Source: Pontibacter mucosus (lineage in GTDB: Bacteria > Bacteroidota > Bacteroidia > Cytophagales > Hymenobacteraceae). From it: a DNA stretch of 64,000 nucleotides. A model generated the notes under the pieces. The model saw only the letters and a list, made by a program, of their open reading frames with translations, searched no databases and had not been told where the DNA came from. Shown here piece after piece: positions 8,854-16,691 of this stretch. The stretch covers positions 124,001 through 188,000 of the forward strand of contig NZ_QBKI01000004.1 in NCBI RefSeq assembly GCF_003054055.1, in the 5' to 3' direction. The position numbers and the translations under genes are program-made. Each line of letters starts with the position of its first letter. The first letter of the stretch is position 1.

Positions 8854-9414
8854 ATGTTTAGCATCAAAGAGATAGCTTCTGTTACACTTACGCTGTTTGC
8901 GGTAATTGATATCCTTGGCTCTATCCCGATCATCATCAACCTGCGCAAGCGCGAAGGGCGCATCGAGTCAGAAAAGGCCACCATTATCTCAGGTATACTG
9001 ATGATCGCCTTCCTGTTTCTGGGGCAGTCCATCCTAAAACTCTTTGGCATCGATTTCCAGTCTTTTGCCATGGCCGGTGCGATCATTATCTTCCTGATCG
9101 GCCTGGAAATGATTTTGGGCAAAGATTTCTTCCATACCGACCCGGAGAGCAAAAGCGGCTCTATTGTACCGCTGGCTTTCCCGCTTATTGTGGGTGCCGG
9201 CACCATGACCACGCTGCTCTCGCTGCGGGCCGCCTACTCGCTGCCCAACGTGCTGGTAGGTATCGTGATTAACCTGATATTTGTATACATCGTGCTCAAA
9301 TCGAGCAGCTGGATTGAGGCTAAACTGGGCAAAACCGGCGCCGATGTGCTGCGCAGGGTGTTTGGTGTCATCCTGCTGGCCATCGCCATTAAACTGTTTA
9401 AGACTAATCTGTAA
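8854..9414 (+). CDS. MarC family membrane protein
   Basis: A 186-aa integral membrane protein with about six hydrophobic segments. It matches the MarC/UPF0056 family: VTLTLFAVIDILGSIPIIIN at the start, GILMIAFLFLGQSIL, FAMAGAIIIFLIGLEMILG, and VPLAFPLIVGAGTMTTLLSL, the family hallmark PLAxPLIAGPG region. The role of MarC proteins is unsettled; a transporter function has been suggested, and the old link to multiple antibiotic resistance was not upheld. It is flanked on both sides by word-hairpin spacers, so cotranscription with its neighbours is uncertain. Confidence 0.85.
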   Translation: MFSIKEIASVTLTLFAVIDILGSIPIIINLRKREGRIESEKATIISGILMIAFLFLGQSILKLFGIDFQSFAMAGAIIIFLIGLEMILGKDFFHTDPESKSGSIVPLAFPLIVGAGTMTTLLSLRAAYSLPNVLVGIVINLIFVYIVLKSSSWIEAKLGKTGADVLRRVFGVILLAIAIKLFKTNL

Positions 9415-9418
9415 TTTT

Positions 9419-9483
9419 GAATGAGTGGATGAGCGAATGAGTGAATTGAATAAAAAATCACTCATTCGCTCATCCACTCATTC
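9419..9483. repeat. Perfect 26-bp inverted repeat between marC and rnhA
   Basis: The left arm 9419-9444 and right arm 9458-9483 are exact reverse complements with a 13-bp loop. Each arm is made of 8- to 9-bp words of the form GAATGAGTG, GGATGAGCG. There is no T-tract on the plus side, so it is unlike a Rho-independent terminator. Confidence 0.9.
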
Positions 9484-9497
9484 ACTCATTTAAGTAC

Positions 9498-9962
9498 ATG
9501 ATCGAATTATATACTGACGGAGCCTCGCGGGGAAATCCGGGACCGGGCGGCTACGGCACCATTCTGCGCTGGAGGCAGCACGAGAAAGAACTGACAGAAG
9601 GCTTCCGCAAAACCACCAACAACCGCATGGAGCTGCTGGCCGTGATCAAGGGGCTGGAAGCGATTACCAAGCCGGGGATGCCGGTTACCGTTTACTCCGA
9701 CTCGAAGTATGTGGTGGATGCCGTGGAGAAGGGCTGGGTGTTTGGCTGGCAGAAAAAAGGCTTTAAAGGCAAGGCCAACGCTGACCTGTGGGCCCGCTTC
9801 CTGCGCGTGTACCCGAAGCACCAGGTAAAATTCGTGTGGATACGCGGCCACGCCGGCCACCCCGAAAACGAGCGTTGCGACCAACTGGCCGTCGCCAGCG
9901 CCCTCTCCTCCAACCTGCTCGTAGACCAGGGCTTTGAGTCAGGTGCTTATTTGCCGAGTTAA
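9498..9962 (+). CDS. rnhA: Ribonuclease HI
   Basis: Degrades the RNA strand of RNA-DNA hybrids (Okazaki primers, R-loops). The 154-aa protein has the complete DEDD site: D7 (YTDGASRGNPG), E45 (NNRMELLAV), D68 (YSDSKYVV) and D128 (NERCDQLA), plus the catalytic-loop histidine H121 (GHAGHPENE). The basic protrusion KKGFKGKANADLW is present, so it is a full E. coli-type RNase HI. A word-hairpin spacer separates it from trmN6. Confidence 0.96.
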   Translation: MIELYTDGASRGNPGPGGYGTILRWRQHEKELTEGFRKTTNNRMELLAVIKGLEAITKPGMPVTVYSDSKYVVDAVEKGWVFGWQKKGFKGKANADLWARFLRVYPKHQVKFVWIRGHAGHPENERCDQLAVASALSSNLLVDQGFESGAYLPS

Positions 9963-9972
9963 TTCAATGAGC

Positions 9973-10119
9973 GAATGAGTGATTGAATGAATGAGTGAAT
10001 GTAGTTCTCAGTATCAGTTATAAAGTAGCTTTGGTTGAGAGTAAGACTGCGGATTCCAAATAAAATCTTCCTAAAGTATAAACATCAAATTATTCACTCA
10101 TTCACTCAATCACTCATTC
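9973..10119. repeat. 28-bp inverted repeat between rnhA and trmN6
   Basis: Arm 9973-10000 pairs with 10092-10119 with one mismatch in 28 positions. It uses the same GAATGAGTG-type words as the preceding spacer. The 91-bp interior has no gene and holds one AAGTATA heptamer near 10075. Confidence 0.85.
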
Positions 10120-10137
10120 AAAACTCCCCCACTCCTC

Positions 10138-10854
10138 ATGCCCAACACCTACTTCCAATTCAAGCAGTTCCGGGTGGAGCAGGACAGGTGCGCCATGAAG
10201 GTATGCACCGACTCCTGTGTGTTTGGGGCCTATGTGGAGGTTGGTGAGGCGCAGCGGATACTGGACATTGGCACGGGCACGGGATTGCTCGCGTTGATGG
10301 TGGCGCAGCGCAGCGGGGCCAGTATAGATGCCGTAGAGATAAACCCGGAAGCGCAGCAGCAGGCGCAGGAAAACTTTGCCGCCAGCCCTTGGGCCGACCA
10401 GCTGCACCTTCACCCCATGCCGCTTCAGGTCTACGCCCAGAAACAGCTCCCCAAGTATGATGTTATACTTTCCAACCCGCCTTTCTTCCTGAGCTCGCTT
10501 AAATCCGCGGATGCAGCCAAGAACATGGCTAAACATACCGGCGAGCTGCTATTCGAGGATATTTTATACTTCGCCCAGCAGCACCTCACGGAGCAGGGGA
10601 AGTTATACTTGCTGCTGCCGCCTGCCGAGGCTTTATACTTTGCCGGGCTGGCCAAAGCATCAAATTTATACTTGGCGGAGGTGCTGCAGGTGTATACTTA
10701 CCACGGCGGCAAGTGCATCCGCCACATTCAGACGTATACTTATACTCCCGTAACAGCGCCTGTGGCAAAAGATTTCTTCATCCGGGAGGCCGACAAAACC
10801 ACCTATACTTCGGAGTTCAGGCAGCTGCTGCAGCCGTACTATCTATACCTTTGA
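10138..10854 (+). CDS. trmN6: tRNA1(Val) adenine(37)-N6-methyltransferase
   Basis: A SAM-dependent methyltransferase of the YfiC/TrmN6 family, which makes m6A37 in tRNA-Val. The 238-aa sequence shows FKQFRVEQDRCAMKVCTD (substrate region), motif I LDIGTGTGLLAL (42-53), acidic motif II DAVEINPEA (64-72), and the N6-adenine catalytic motif NPPFF (113-117). The gene is odd in base use: it holds eight TATACTT heptamers in 717 bp, all in the sense orientation, encoding runs such as LYL, LYF and YTY. Confidence 0.9.
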   Translation: MPNTYFQFKQFRVEQDRCAMKVCTDSCVFGAYVEVGEAQRILDIGTGTGLLALMVAQRSGASIDAVEINPEAQQQAQENFAASPWADQLHLHPMPLQVYAQKQLPKYDVILSNPPFFLSSLKSADAAKNMAKHTGELLFEDILYFAQQHLTEQGKLYLLLPPAEALYFAGLAKASNLYLAEVLQVYTYHGGKCIRHIQTYTYTPVTAPVAKDFFIREADKTTYTSEFRQLLQPYYLYL

Positions 10855-10867
10855 AAGTATAGCCGGC

Positions 10868-11254
10868 TTAGCTAATATCCTGCAGCCGGATAATTTTATC
10901 GCCGGAGAAATGGAAGATGGATTTCCCTTCCATACTTACCTTGTCGCCTGCCTGCATGCCGTTGGGTAGCTCAAAGGCCACGGTACCTTCGTAATCAATC
11001 TCCACCTCGGCAACGCCATCCTTGAAAGTTATACTTTTGATCCGTTGCTCCCGCTCCTGAAAAAACTCTGTGGCCTGCTCGGCCTGCGTCCGGAAGCCCG
11101 AAATGCCTTGAATTTTAAGGTTAGTCATCCCGTCGGAGATGTTCTCAAACACCACATCAGGGTGCAGGTCCTTCACCATACCTGCCACGTCGAAAGAGTT
11201 ATAAGCCTGGATATAAGCTTCTATGATTTGCCGCTGGCGCGTTTCGTCTGTCAT
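10868..11254 (-). CDS. SnoaL/NTF2-like domain protein
   Basis: A 128-aa single-domain protein of the NTF2-like superfamily. It opens with RQRQIIEAYIQAYNSFDVAG, the usual first helix, followed by DLHPDVVFENIS and a C-terminal sheet (VEIDYEGTVAFELP, SIFHFSGDKIIRLQ). These small alpha+beta barrels act as isomerases, hydrolases or binding modules; nothing visible fixes the substrate. No signal peptide. Its 3' end faces that of trmN6 with only 13 bp between them and no obvious terminator hairpin. Confidence 0.8.
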   Translation of the reverse strand: MTDETRQRQIIEAYIQAYNSFDVAGMVKDLHPDVVFENISDGMTNLKIQGISGFRTQAEQATEFFQEREQRIKSITFKDGVAEVEIDYEGTVAFELPNGMQAGDKVSMEGKSIFHFSGDKIIRLQDIS

Positions 11255-11318
11255 ACTGCAAAGTATAAATTTTAAGGCACTACTTAAATTTTGAGTCGGC
11301 TAAGTATAAATTTAAGGT

Positions 11319-12671
11319 TTACCCTACCCGCTCGACTACCTTCTCCGTCTCCACAAACCGGATACCGTACTCCTCCAGCTCGTCCAGCACCGGCTCATAT
11401 AGCTCCGGGTGAATCGGGATGACAACGCCGCGGTGCGTGATTTTGTCCTGCAGGAGCAGCCTGGCCAGCATGCCTACCGGCAAGCCCACGGTTTTGGCCA
11501 TAGCCGTCTGTACTTCGTCTTCGCCCAGCACCACTAAGGTAGAGCATACTTCGCGCTGCTCCCCGTGCAGTTCATAGGCAAACAGGTGCTGCATCACAAT
11601 CATGTCTTTGTCGCCGGGCGTCAACGTCCATTTGGCTTTCAGGATCTTCTCCAGCACCTGCGCTGGTGTAGCCGCTTCCAACTCCACGGGAGTTTCGTCA
11701 AACAGCCCCAGCCACTCCAGCTTCTGCATTACCTCCCCTTCCTGCGGAATCCCCAAGTATACACTTACCCGCTCGGCCATACTTTGAGCGGATGAGGTCG
11801 CGGCCGGCAGAAAGGCCTCTACAAAACTGCGGTGCGTCATGCGCTCCGAGCCCTCTAACGTATAGCTGTCGTCGGTGAGGCCCAGTTGCACGAAGGCATC
11901 CCAGGCCTCGCAGTAACCCGGACGGCGCAAAGTGCCGCGCAGCATGGTGGGGATGGTGAGCAGGCCGTAGGGCTCGCGGTAGCTCAGGGAGTCGCGGTTG
12001 GCGTAGCCCTCGAAGGGGCCGTAGCCATCCACGTAAAGCGTTTCGGTGCGCTGAAAGAGCTGGTGGTAGGGGATATACTTGTACTGGCCCTCCCGGATGT
12101 ACTTGGCCGTGCCCTGGCCTGCCAATACCACGTTGCGTGGGTTCCAGGTAAACTTATAGTTCCAGGGGTTGTTATCTGATTCAGGGGCCACCAGTCCGCC
12201 CGTGTAGGATTTAAAGGAAGTGAGTGTTCCGCCGGCCGCCTGTATACTTTTTATCACGCGCATGGCCGACATGTGGTCGATGCCCGGGTCCAGGCCTGAC
12301 TCCATCAGGAACGTCAGGTTTTTCTGCTGAGCCTCCGCGTGCAGCGCCAGAAACTCCGGCGACACGTAGCTGGCCGTAATCAGGTGCTTCTCTTGCTTGA
12401 GGCATTCTTTGGCTACTTCGATATGGAAAATGGCCGGCAAGAGCGAGATCACCAGATCTGCCTGGCCTACTTCTTTCGCCCGTTGCGCCGAATCGTGCAC
12501 ATTAAAAGTGATGACCTCCGCAAAGGAGAGGCGCTCTACAAGCGGCTGCAGGTGCGTAATACTGATGTCGCCGATGGTGATGTGCCAGCTTTCGGCGGTG
12601 GCGTGGTCGAACAGGTAGCGGATAAGCGAGGAGGCCGAACGACCGGCACCAAGCAGGAGAATCTTTTTCAT
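11319..12671 (-). CDS. Saccharopine dehydrogenase family protein
   Basis: An NAD(P)-binding oxidoreductase of the saccharopine dehydrogenase family, about 450 aa. With the start at 12671 it opens MKKILLLGAGRSASSLIRYL, a Rossmann GxGxxxS turn at residues 8-13. An in-frame ATG seven codons upstream (12692) is also possible. Seen further on: DLVISLLPAIFH, SYVSPEF, ESGLDPGIDHMSAMR and SYTGGLVAPESDNNPWNYKF, characteristic of the lysine-forming/reductase branch. It could be saccharopine reductase-like in lysine metabolism or a carboxynorspermidine-type paralogue; the neighbours do not decide it. Confidence 0.82.
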   Translation of the reverse strand: MKKILLLGAGRSASSLIRYLFDHATAESWHITIGDISITHLQPLVERLSFAEVITFNVHDSAQRAKEVGQADLVISLLPAIFHIEVAKECLKQEKHLITASYVSPEFLALHAEAQQKNLTFLMESGLDPGIDHMSAMRVIKSIQAAGGTLTSFKSYTGGLVAPESDNNPWNYKFTWNPRNVVLAGQGTAKYIREGQYKYIPYHQLFQRTETLYVDGYGPFEGYANRDSLSYREPYGLLTIPTMLRGTLRRPGYCEAWDAFVQLGLTDDSYTLEGSERMTHRSFVEAFLPAATSSAQSMAERVSVYLGIPQEGEVMQKLEWLGLFDETPVELEAATPAQVLEKILKAKWTLTPGDKDMIVMQHLFAYELHGEQREVCSTLVVLGEDEVQTAMAKTVGLPVGMLARLLLQDKITHRGVVIPIHPELYEPVLDELEEYGIRFVETEKVVERVG

Positions 12672-12797
12672 AGGATTATCGGGTTCCGGCATAAGTTATA
12701 AATTAGCTGGTGCAAGGCAAAGATTAAGTATGGTTTTATCAGAATTATGCGCTAGATTTATACCCCTTTTCTCATTTTCAGACCTATTTATACTCAG

Positions 12798-13280
12798 ATG
12801 GCAAGTAAACTGGAAGTACAAATCAGCGTGGATGTGCTGGAGCCGCAGGAACTGACACCGCAGGAACAGCAAGCCATGCAACTGGCGCAGGAGGCGGCCA
12901 ATGATGCCTATGCCCCCTACTCTAACTTCCTGGTGGGCGCGGCGCTGCTGCTCGAGGATGGCTCCTTCTTTAAAGGCAGTAACCAGGAAAACGCCGCCTA
13001 TCCTTCCGGGCTTTGCGCCGAACGCACGGCCCTTTTTGCCCTGAGCGCGCACCATCCCAAATCGAAAATAAAGCTATTAGCTGTGACGGCCCGCCGGCGC
13101 CAGGAAGAGCACTTTCTGCCCGCCATGCCATGCGGCGCCTGCCGGCAGGTAATGGCCGAGTATGAGTTCCGGCAGCGCGAGCCCATTCCGGTACTCCTGC
13201 AAGGGCCGGATGGCCAGTTCTACCGCTTCCAGTCTGTGGGCGACCTGCTGCCGTTCCAGTTTACGCCGGACAACCTGTAG
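12798..13280 (+). CDS. cdd: Cytidine deaminase
   Basis: Deaminates cytidine and deoxycytidine to uridine forms in pyrimidine salvage. The 160-aa protein has the zinc site complete: C73 and catalytic E75 (GLCAERTAL) and C112, C115 (MPCGACRQ). The substrate region YSNFLVGAALL (41-51) and the NQENAAYPSG stretch are also present. The N-terminal 30 residues (MASKLEVQIS ... LTPQEQ) are slightly longer than in the minimal tetrameric enzymes. It diverges from the saccharopine-dehydrogenase-like gene. Confidence 0.95.
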   Translation: MASKLEVQISVDVLEPQELTPQEQQAMQLAQEAANDAYAPYSNFLVGAALLLEDGSFFKGSNQENAAYPSGLCAERTALFALSAHHPKSKIKLLAVTARRRQEEHFLPAMPCGACRQVMAEYEFRQREPIPVLLQGPDGQFYRFQSVGDLLPFQFTPDNL

Positions 13281-13350
13281 GGAGTTAAAGAGTTTGGGAG
13301 TTAGAGAGTTAAAAAGTTAGAAGGTTAGAAAGTTGAGAAGTTAGAAAGTA
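13281..13350. repeat. Degenerate AGTTAGAG word tract
   Basis: About seven degenerate copies of the word AGTTAGA(G/A)(A/G) follow cdd. The same vocabulary occurs in the spacers at 6919-6990 and 8745-8845. Only one arm is seen here; no complementary arm is found before the next gene. Confidence 0.7.
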
Positions 13351-13509
13351 TGGGTTTGGCGCGGGTTTGTAACTTTTGGCTTCGTGGGGAGTTGGGTTGG
13401 TAATTAAACTGGTTATACTGCCGCCTATACTTTGCACCAGGTATACTTATACTTCATAAACATTCCGGGTAAAGGTGGCAGAAGTATAAATCCTGAAAGC
13501 ACTTTTTTG

Positions 13510-14160
13510 ATGATGAACGAACACAGCCTTACTGTACCCCGCACGGCCCGCTACTATACGTTGGGCACGCCTTCTGAAAGTATAACCGACCTCTGGATTG
13601 TGTGCCACGGCTACGGCCAGTTGGCGCGTTTCTTTCTGCGGCATTTCAGTGTGCTGGATAACGGGCGGACGCTGGTGGTGGCCCCGGAGGCGCTGTCAAG
13701 GTTTTACCTGGAGCGGTTCTCGGGCCGCGTGGGCGCCACCTGGATGACAAAAGAAGACCGCCTTTCTGAGATTGATGACCAGGCGAGTTACCTCAACCTG
13801 CTGCTAGAGGAGCAACTGCGCCAGTTGCCGCAAAACGTTCGCCTTACGGTGCTGGGCTTCTCGCAGGGCGGGGCTACCGTAAGCCGCTGGCTGGCTACGC
13901 AGCAGGTACCGGTGCACCGGCTTATACTTTGGGCTGCCTCCTTCCCCGAAGACATCGACTTTGCCACCGGAAAAGCTGCCTTTGCTAATTTGCCTGTGGC
14001 CATGGTCTACGGCACTCAGGACGAGTTCATCACACCCGAAGTCCTCCAACGCAAGCATCAACTGATGCATGAGTTAGGCATCAACCCACAAATTTATACT
14101 TTCGAAGGCGGCCATACCTTGCACCCTGAAACGCTGGCGCTGGTGGACAGGGAGTTGTAG
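13510..14160 (+). CDS. Alpha/beta hydrolase, phospholipase/carboxylesterase family
   Basis: A 216-aa hydrolase of the acyl-protein thioesterase-like/dienelactone hydrolase type. It shows LWIVCHGYGQLARFFLR (oxyanion region), the nucleophile elbow GFSQGGATVSRW, an acid in YGTQDEFITPE, and a catalytic histidine in FEGGHTLHPE. I chose the ATG at 13510 (MMNEHSLTVPRTARYYTLG); the frame is open further upstream, but that part contains AAGTATA heptamers and reads like spacer. Substrate unknown; short-chain esters or lysophospholipids are typical of the family. Confidence 0.8.
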   Translation: MMNEHSLTVPRTARYYTLGTPSESITDLWIVCHGYGQLARFFLRHFSVLDNGRTLVVAPEALSRFYLERFSGRVGATWMTKEDRLSEIDDQASYLNLLLEEQLRQLPQNVRLTVLGFSQGGATVSRWLATQQVPVHRLILWAASFPEDIDFATGKAAFANLPVAMVYGTQDEFITPEVLQRKHQLMHELGINPQIYTFEGGHTLHPETLALVDREL

Positions 14161-14308
14161 GTGAATTGCGGTTTTACTATATTACTCTTCTTATATTATC
14201 GCAAGATAGAGTTCTCCCCAAAGCTTCTATGCAGAACTCCGCACATAGTGCAGATAAACGGAATAGAGTAACGTTTATACTTTAGTTGGCAGTTATAAAA
14301 AGACAAAT

Positions 14309-15121
14309 ATGAAACATGTACTCTTCATTTTTATAGGAGTCTTTCTTCTATCAAGCCTTAAGCAAAAGAACAGGTACGCTATTGAAGTGGAAATCTTAGG
14401 CTGTGAAACCAGCAGAAAGTATAGTGACTGGGTCTACCTTATGAAAGGAGAAAAAAAAGTAGATTCAGTCAATACCTATACATACAGAGACTTTGTTCTT
14501 TTCCAGTCATGGGTTCGGAAAGATAAGTTCAGGTTCAAAGGTTTAAGCCCAGGCGAATACCAAATTAAGTATACCCCGAGATACAATTTTGATTCTGTAG
14601 CTACGGTACAGGTTATCGGCAGCGACATCAAACACAGAATCTGTTTTGATGAAATCCCTACAAATGCATATAAACAACTTACCCTGATTGATAAGCTTTC
14701 CTCTGGTGATACCCTGTATGTAAACGGATACATTGCTGCTGGCGGAGAGTTCGGAGGATATGATGAAGGACTGTGGATTTGGAAGGCAGAAAACCAACTT
14801 AAAGGACAATTCTACGCTCTCGCCAATTCTTACGGTATAGGATGGGAAACGAATCGGCAGGAGTTTTATAGGCAAAATATGAGTAAGGCTAAAGCTATTT
14901 CTCAGGTGTTTGTGCTAACTGAGAACCAAATTCAAGATATAAAGCGGTTTTTAGTCGAGACAAGGAATTACAGGAAAAGAAATGCTATTAGTAATGCTCC
15001 TGAGTTCATAGCAGTTTATAGCAATAGCGGAGGTTATCAGATTATTGAGCACGACTTTAAGTGGCGCCCTTTTTTGAGCTTAAAAGAGAAAATTACAACT
15101 GCCAACAAAGTGTATGAATAA
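14309..15121 (+). CDS. Hypothetical exported protein
   Basis: A 270-aa protein I do not recognise. The N-terminus (KHVLFIFIGVFLLSSLKQ) is a signal peptide or anchor. The mature part has a beta-rich stretch with FKGLSPGEYQIKY, which resembles a carboxypeptidase-regulatory-like or prealbumin-like fold, then FGGYDEGLWIWKAEN and a C-terminal helical segment. The base composition is clearly more AT-rich than the flanking genes, suggesting acquisition. The stop codon sits inside an imperfect palindrome (15110-15153) leading to the next gene, a cassette-like arrangement. Confidence 0.65.
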   Translation: MKHVLFIFIGVFLLSSLKQKNRYAIEVEILGCETSRKYSDWVYLMKGEKKVDSVNTYTYRDFVLFQSWVRKDKFRFKGLSPGEYQIKYTPRYNFDSVATVQVIGSDIKHRICFDEIPTNAYKQLTLIDKLSSGDTLYVNGYIAAGGEFGGYDEGLWIWKAENQLKGQFYALANSYGIGWETNRQEFYRQNMSKAKAISQVFVLTENQIQDIKRFLVETRNYRKRNAISNAPEFIAVYSNSGGYQIIEHDFKWRPFLSLKEKITTANKVYE

Positions 15122-15172
15122 CAGCATCCTTTGGAATGCTCCATTTCATACACCAGCACGTTGCCATTAATT
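15110..15172. repeat. attC-like nested palindrome between accessory genes
   Basis: GTGTATGAA (15110-15118) pairs with TTCATACAC (15145-15153), and an inner AGCAT (15123-15127) pairs with ATGCT (15136-15140). It is followed by CAGCACGTTGCC. The spacing and the AAC...GTT edges recall integron attC sites, but the consensus GTTRRRY is not met. Confidence 0.4.
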
Positions 15173-15178
15173 GTAATC

Positions 15179-15943
15179 ATGAAAGAAGTACTATTAGGAA
15201 TGATTATGCTGTCATTTTTGGGTTGCAACTCGACCAATCCAGAAACAGGCACTTTAGACGCTCAAAAAGAAATCTTATCACATGCTGACTACAACATAAT
15301 CTTCGACAATGATACAGTTGAAGGAACAGCTATTGAGATACTTAATGCAGGTAATTTGGAAGTTACATCAGGGCAGATTGTTGTATGCGACCCGCTTGTT
15401 ATGCCCAATAGCAAGCCACTGGCCAGAAGTGTAAAAACTGGTAGCTATCCTGTTAAACTCTATGTTGCTAAGACTGAAGACGCTGGCGATAGATTCGCCA
15501 TTGCCAAACTTGAGTTCAACAGCAATAAAGCAGTGAAATGGGTACTTGCCTTAAAGGCAGGTGAAGATGTTACTGAATTGAAACAAGGAGACTTCTTCGG
15601 ATTTCCTGTTGACGCTGGCTTAGGGGCTTTCTTCGACTATGAATCAGGAATCGCTTACAACAAACTTTATGAAGGCATTATGCGTGCCAACCCTGATGGC
15701 AACATTTATGATGACTTGCTTGCAGCAGAGTTTAAGAAAAGTGCTAAAAACCCTAATGACCCAAACGACTATGGTGACTGGGTAAATTTCAAAGTCCCAA
15801 AGAGCAATTCAAATATTATCATGTTTCAATCAGGCTATGGCGATGGGACGTACCCAGCCTATTGGGGAATAGATGAAAATGGAGAAGTTACATCCTTAGT
15901 TATTGACTTCTTTGTCTTGCTTGCATCAGAAAATGAAGAATAA
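15179..15943 (+). CDS. DUF4241 domain lipoprotein
   Basis: A 254-aa protein with a lipoprotein signal (MIMLSFLGCNST; lipobox cysteine at residue 16). The body matches DUF4241: IVVCDPLVMPN, GSYPVKLYVAK, RFAIAKLEFN, FPVDAGLGAFFD, and C-terminal FQSGYGDGTYPAYWGIDENG then LVIDFFVLL. The domain has no settled function. The start chosen is the ATG at 15179; an in-frame ATG at 15131 would place 16 residues before the signal. AT-rich like its upstream neighbour, and flanked on both sides by attC-like inverted repeats. Confidence 0.8.
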   Translation: MKEVLLGMIMLSFLGCNSTNPETGTLDAQKEILSHADYNIIFDNDTVEGTAIEILNAGNLEVTSGQIVVCDPLVMPNSKPLARSVKTGSYPVKLYVAKTEDAGDRFAIAKLEFNSNKAVKWVLALKAGEDVTELKQGDFFGFPVDAGLGAFFDYESGIAYNKLYEGIMRANPDGNIYDDLLAAEFKKSAKNPNDPNDYGDWVNFKVPKSNSNIIMFQSGYGDGTYPAYWGIDENGEVTSLVIDFFVLLASENEE

Positions 15944-15949
15944 CTTATG

Positions 15950-16018
15950 GCAACAAGGTATAAAAGTCATACTTCAGCTACGCTTTGTCCGCCTTTTATA
16001 CAAGACGTTGGATTGTAC
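15950..16018. repeat. attC-like inverted repeat after the DUF4241 gene
   Basis: GGCAACAAGGTATAAAAG (from about 15950) pairs imperfectly with CTTTTATACAAGACGTTGGA, ending near 16013. The right edge GTTGGAT fits the integron R' consensus GTTRRRY. A candidate recombination site; no integrase is present in the window. Confidence 0.4.
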
Positions 16019-16185
16019 CCCTAATTGCCGCCCTTGTTAGTATTTTCACTAACAAGCAGCGCTTCGATAATCTTAAAATAGCTTACTTCCATCCCCCCGT
16101 TTGTTCCTTCAACTCAAGAGCCCTATGTTTGTACTCAAAGTATAAACTGCCCGGAACAATTGCCAATTCAGCGGGTTATTCCAAA

Positions 16186-16575
16186 ATGCTACACGAAGTA
16201 AGAGTAAAAACAGCACATATCCTCCACAGCTTCCTCCCTTTGGCGCTGCTGGTGGGCTTGTTGCTGTTCTCTTCTTGTAAACTGCGTGTACCGCTCCAGG
16301 AGTACTTCCAAACCCCTGTCTCAGCTTCCCTTAACCTTGCCAAGGCGACCGTAGGCACACAGACCCCCTGTTATGTTGTTTCGGAGACCACGCCAGCCAA
16401 GAGCATTCAAAAGAAGTACCACCTTCTTCCCCTGCTCGCGGTCCTCCGGCAGGAAATAACTTTGCCAGTCGCGGGTACGGCTTGCCGAAGTATAAGCCAA
16501 TACTTCTCCAGAGGAAGCCTCTCGGAGCCTATCCCCCTCTACATACTTTATAGAAAGATGAAGCTCTCGTGCTAG
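16186..16575 (+). CDS. Small lipoprotein-like hypothetical upstream of doxDA
   Basis: A 129-aa protein with a hydrophobic leader SFLPLALLVGLLLFSSCK that ends in a lipobox-like LFSSC, then LQEYFQTPVSASLNLAKATV and a C-terminus IPLYILYRKMKLSC. I believe similar short proteins occur beside DoxX/DoxD genes in other Bacteroidota, but this is from memory. It precedes doxDA by 116 bp on the same strand. The start chosen is ATG 16186; the frame is open back to 15985 without protein-like content. The second half overlaps an antisense frame, so confidence is moderate. Confidence 0.55.
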   Translation: MLHEVRVKTAHILHSFLPLALLVGLLLFSSCKLRVPLQEYFQTPVSASLNLAKATVGTQTPCYVVSETTPAKSIQKKYHLLPLLAVLRQEITLPVAGTACRSISQYFSRGSLSEPIPLYILYRKMKLSC

Positions 16576-16691
16576 GGTTTCCCGGTCCTGCATTGGGTCC
16601 CACACCTTAGCCCCTGGTACTACCATGTACCAGGCCACTTCAACTATTTCGCTGGCACACTGCCAAGCGCCATCTTTCTATTGCTCAACGT

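Noticed and set aside
16321-16638. A 105-codon minus-strand frame overlapping the small lipoprotein gene
   Set aside because: Its sequence looks partly protein-like, but it is antisense to a frame with a signal peptide and lipobox that sits in operon order with doxDA. Both cannot be confidently real and the plus frame is better supported.
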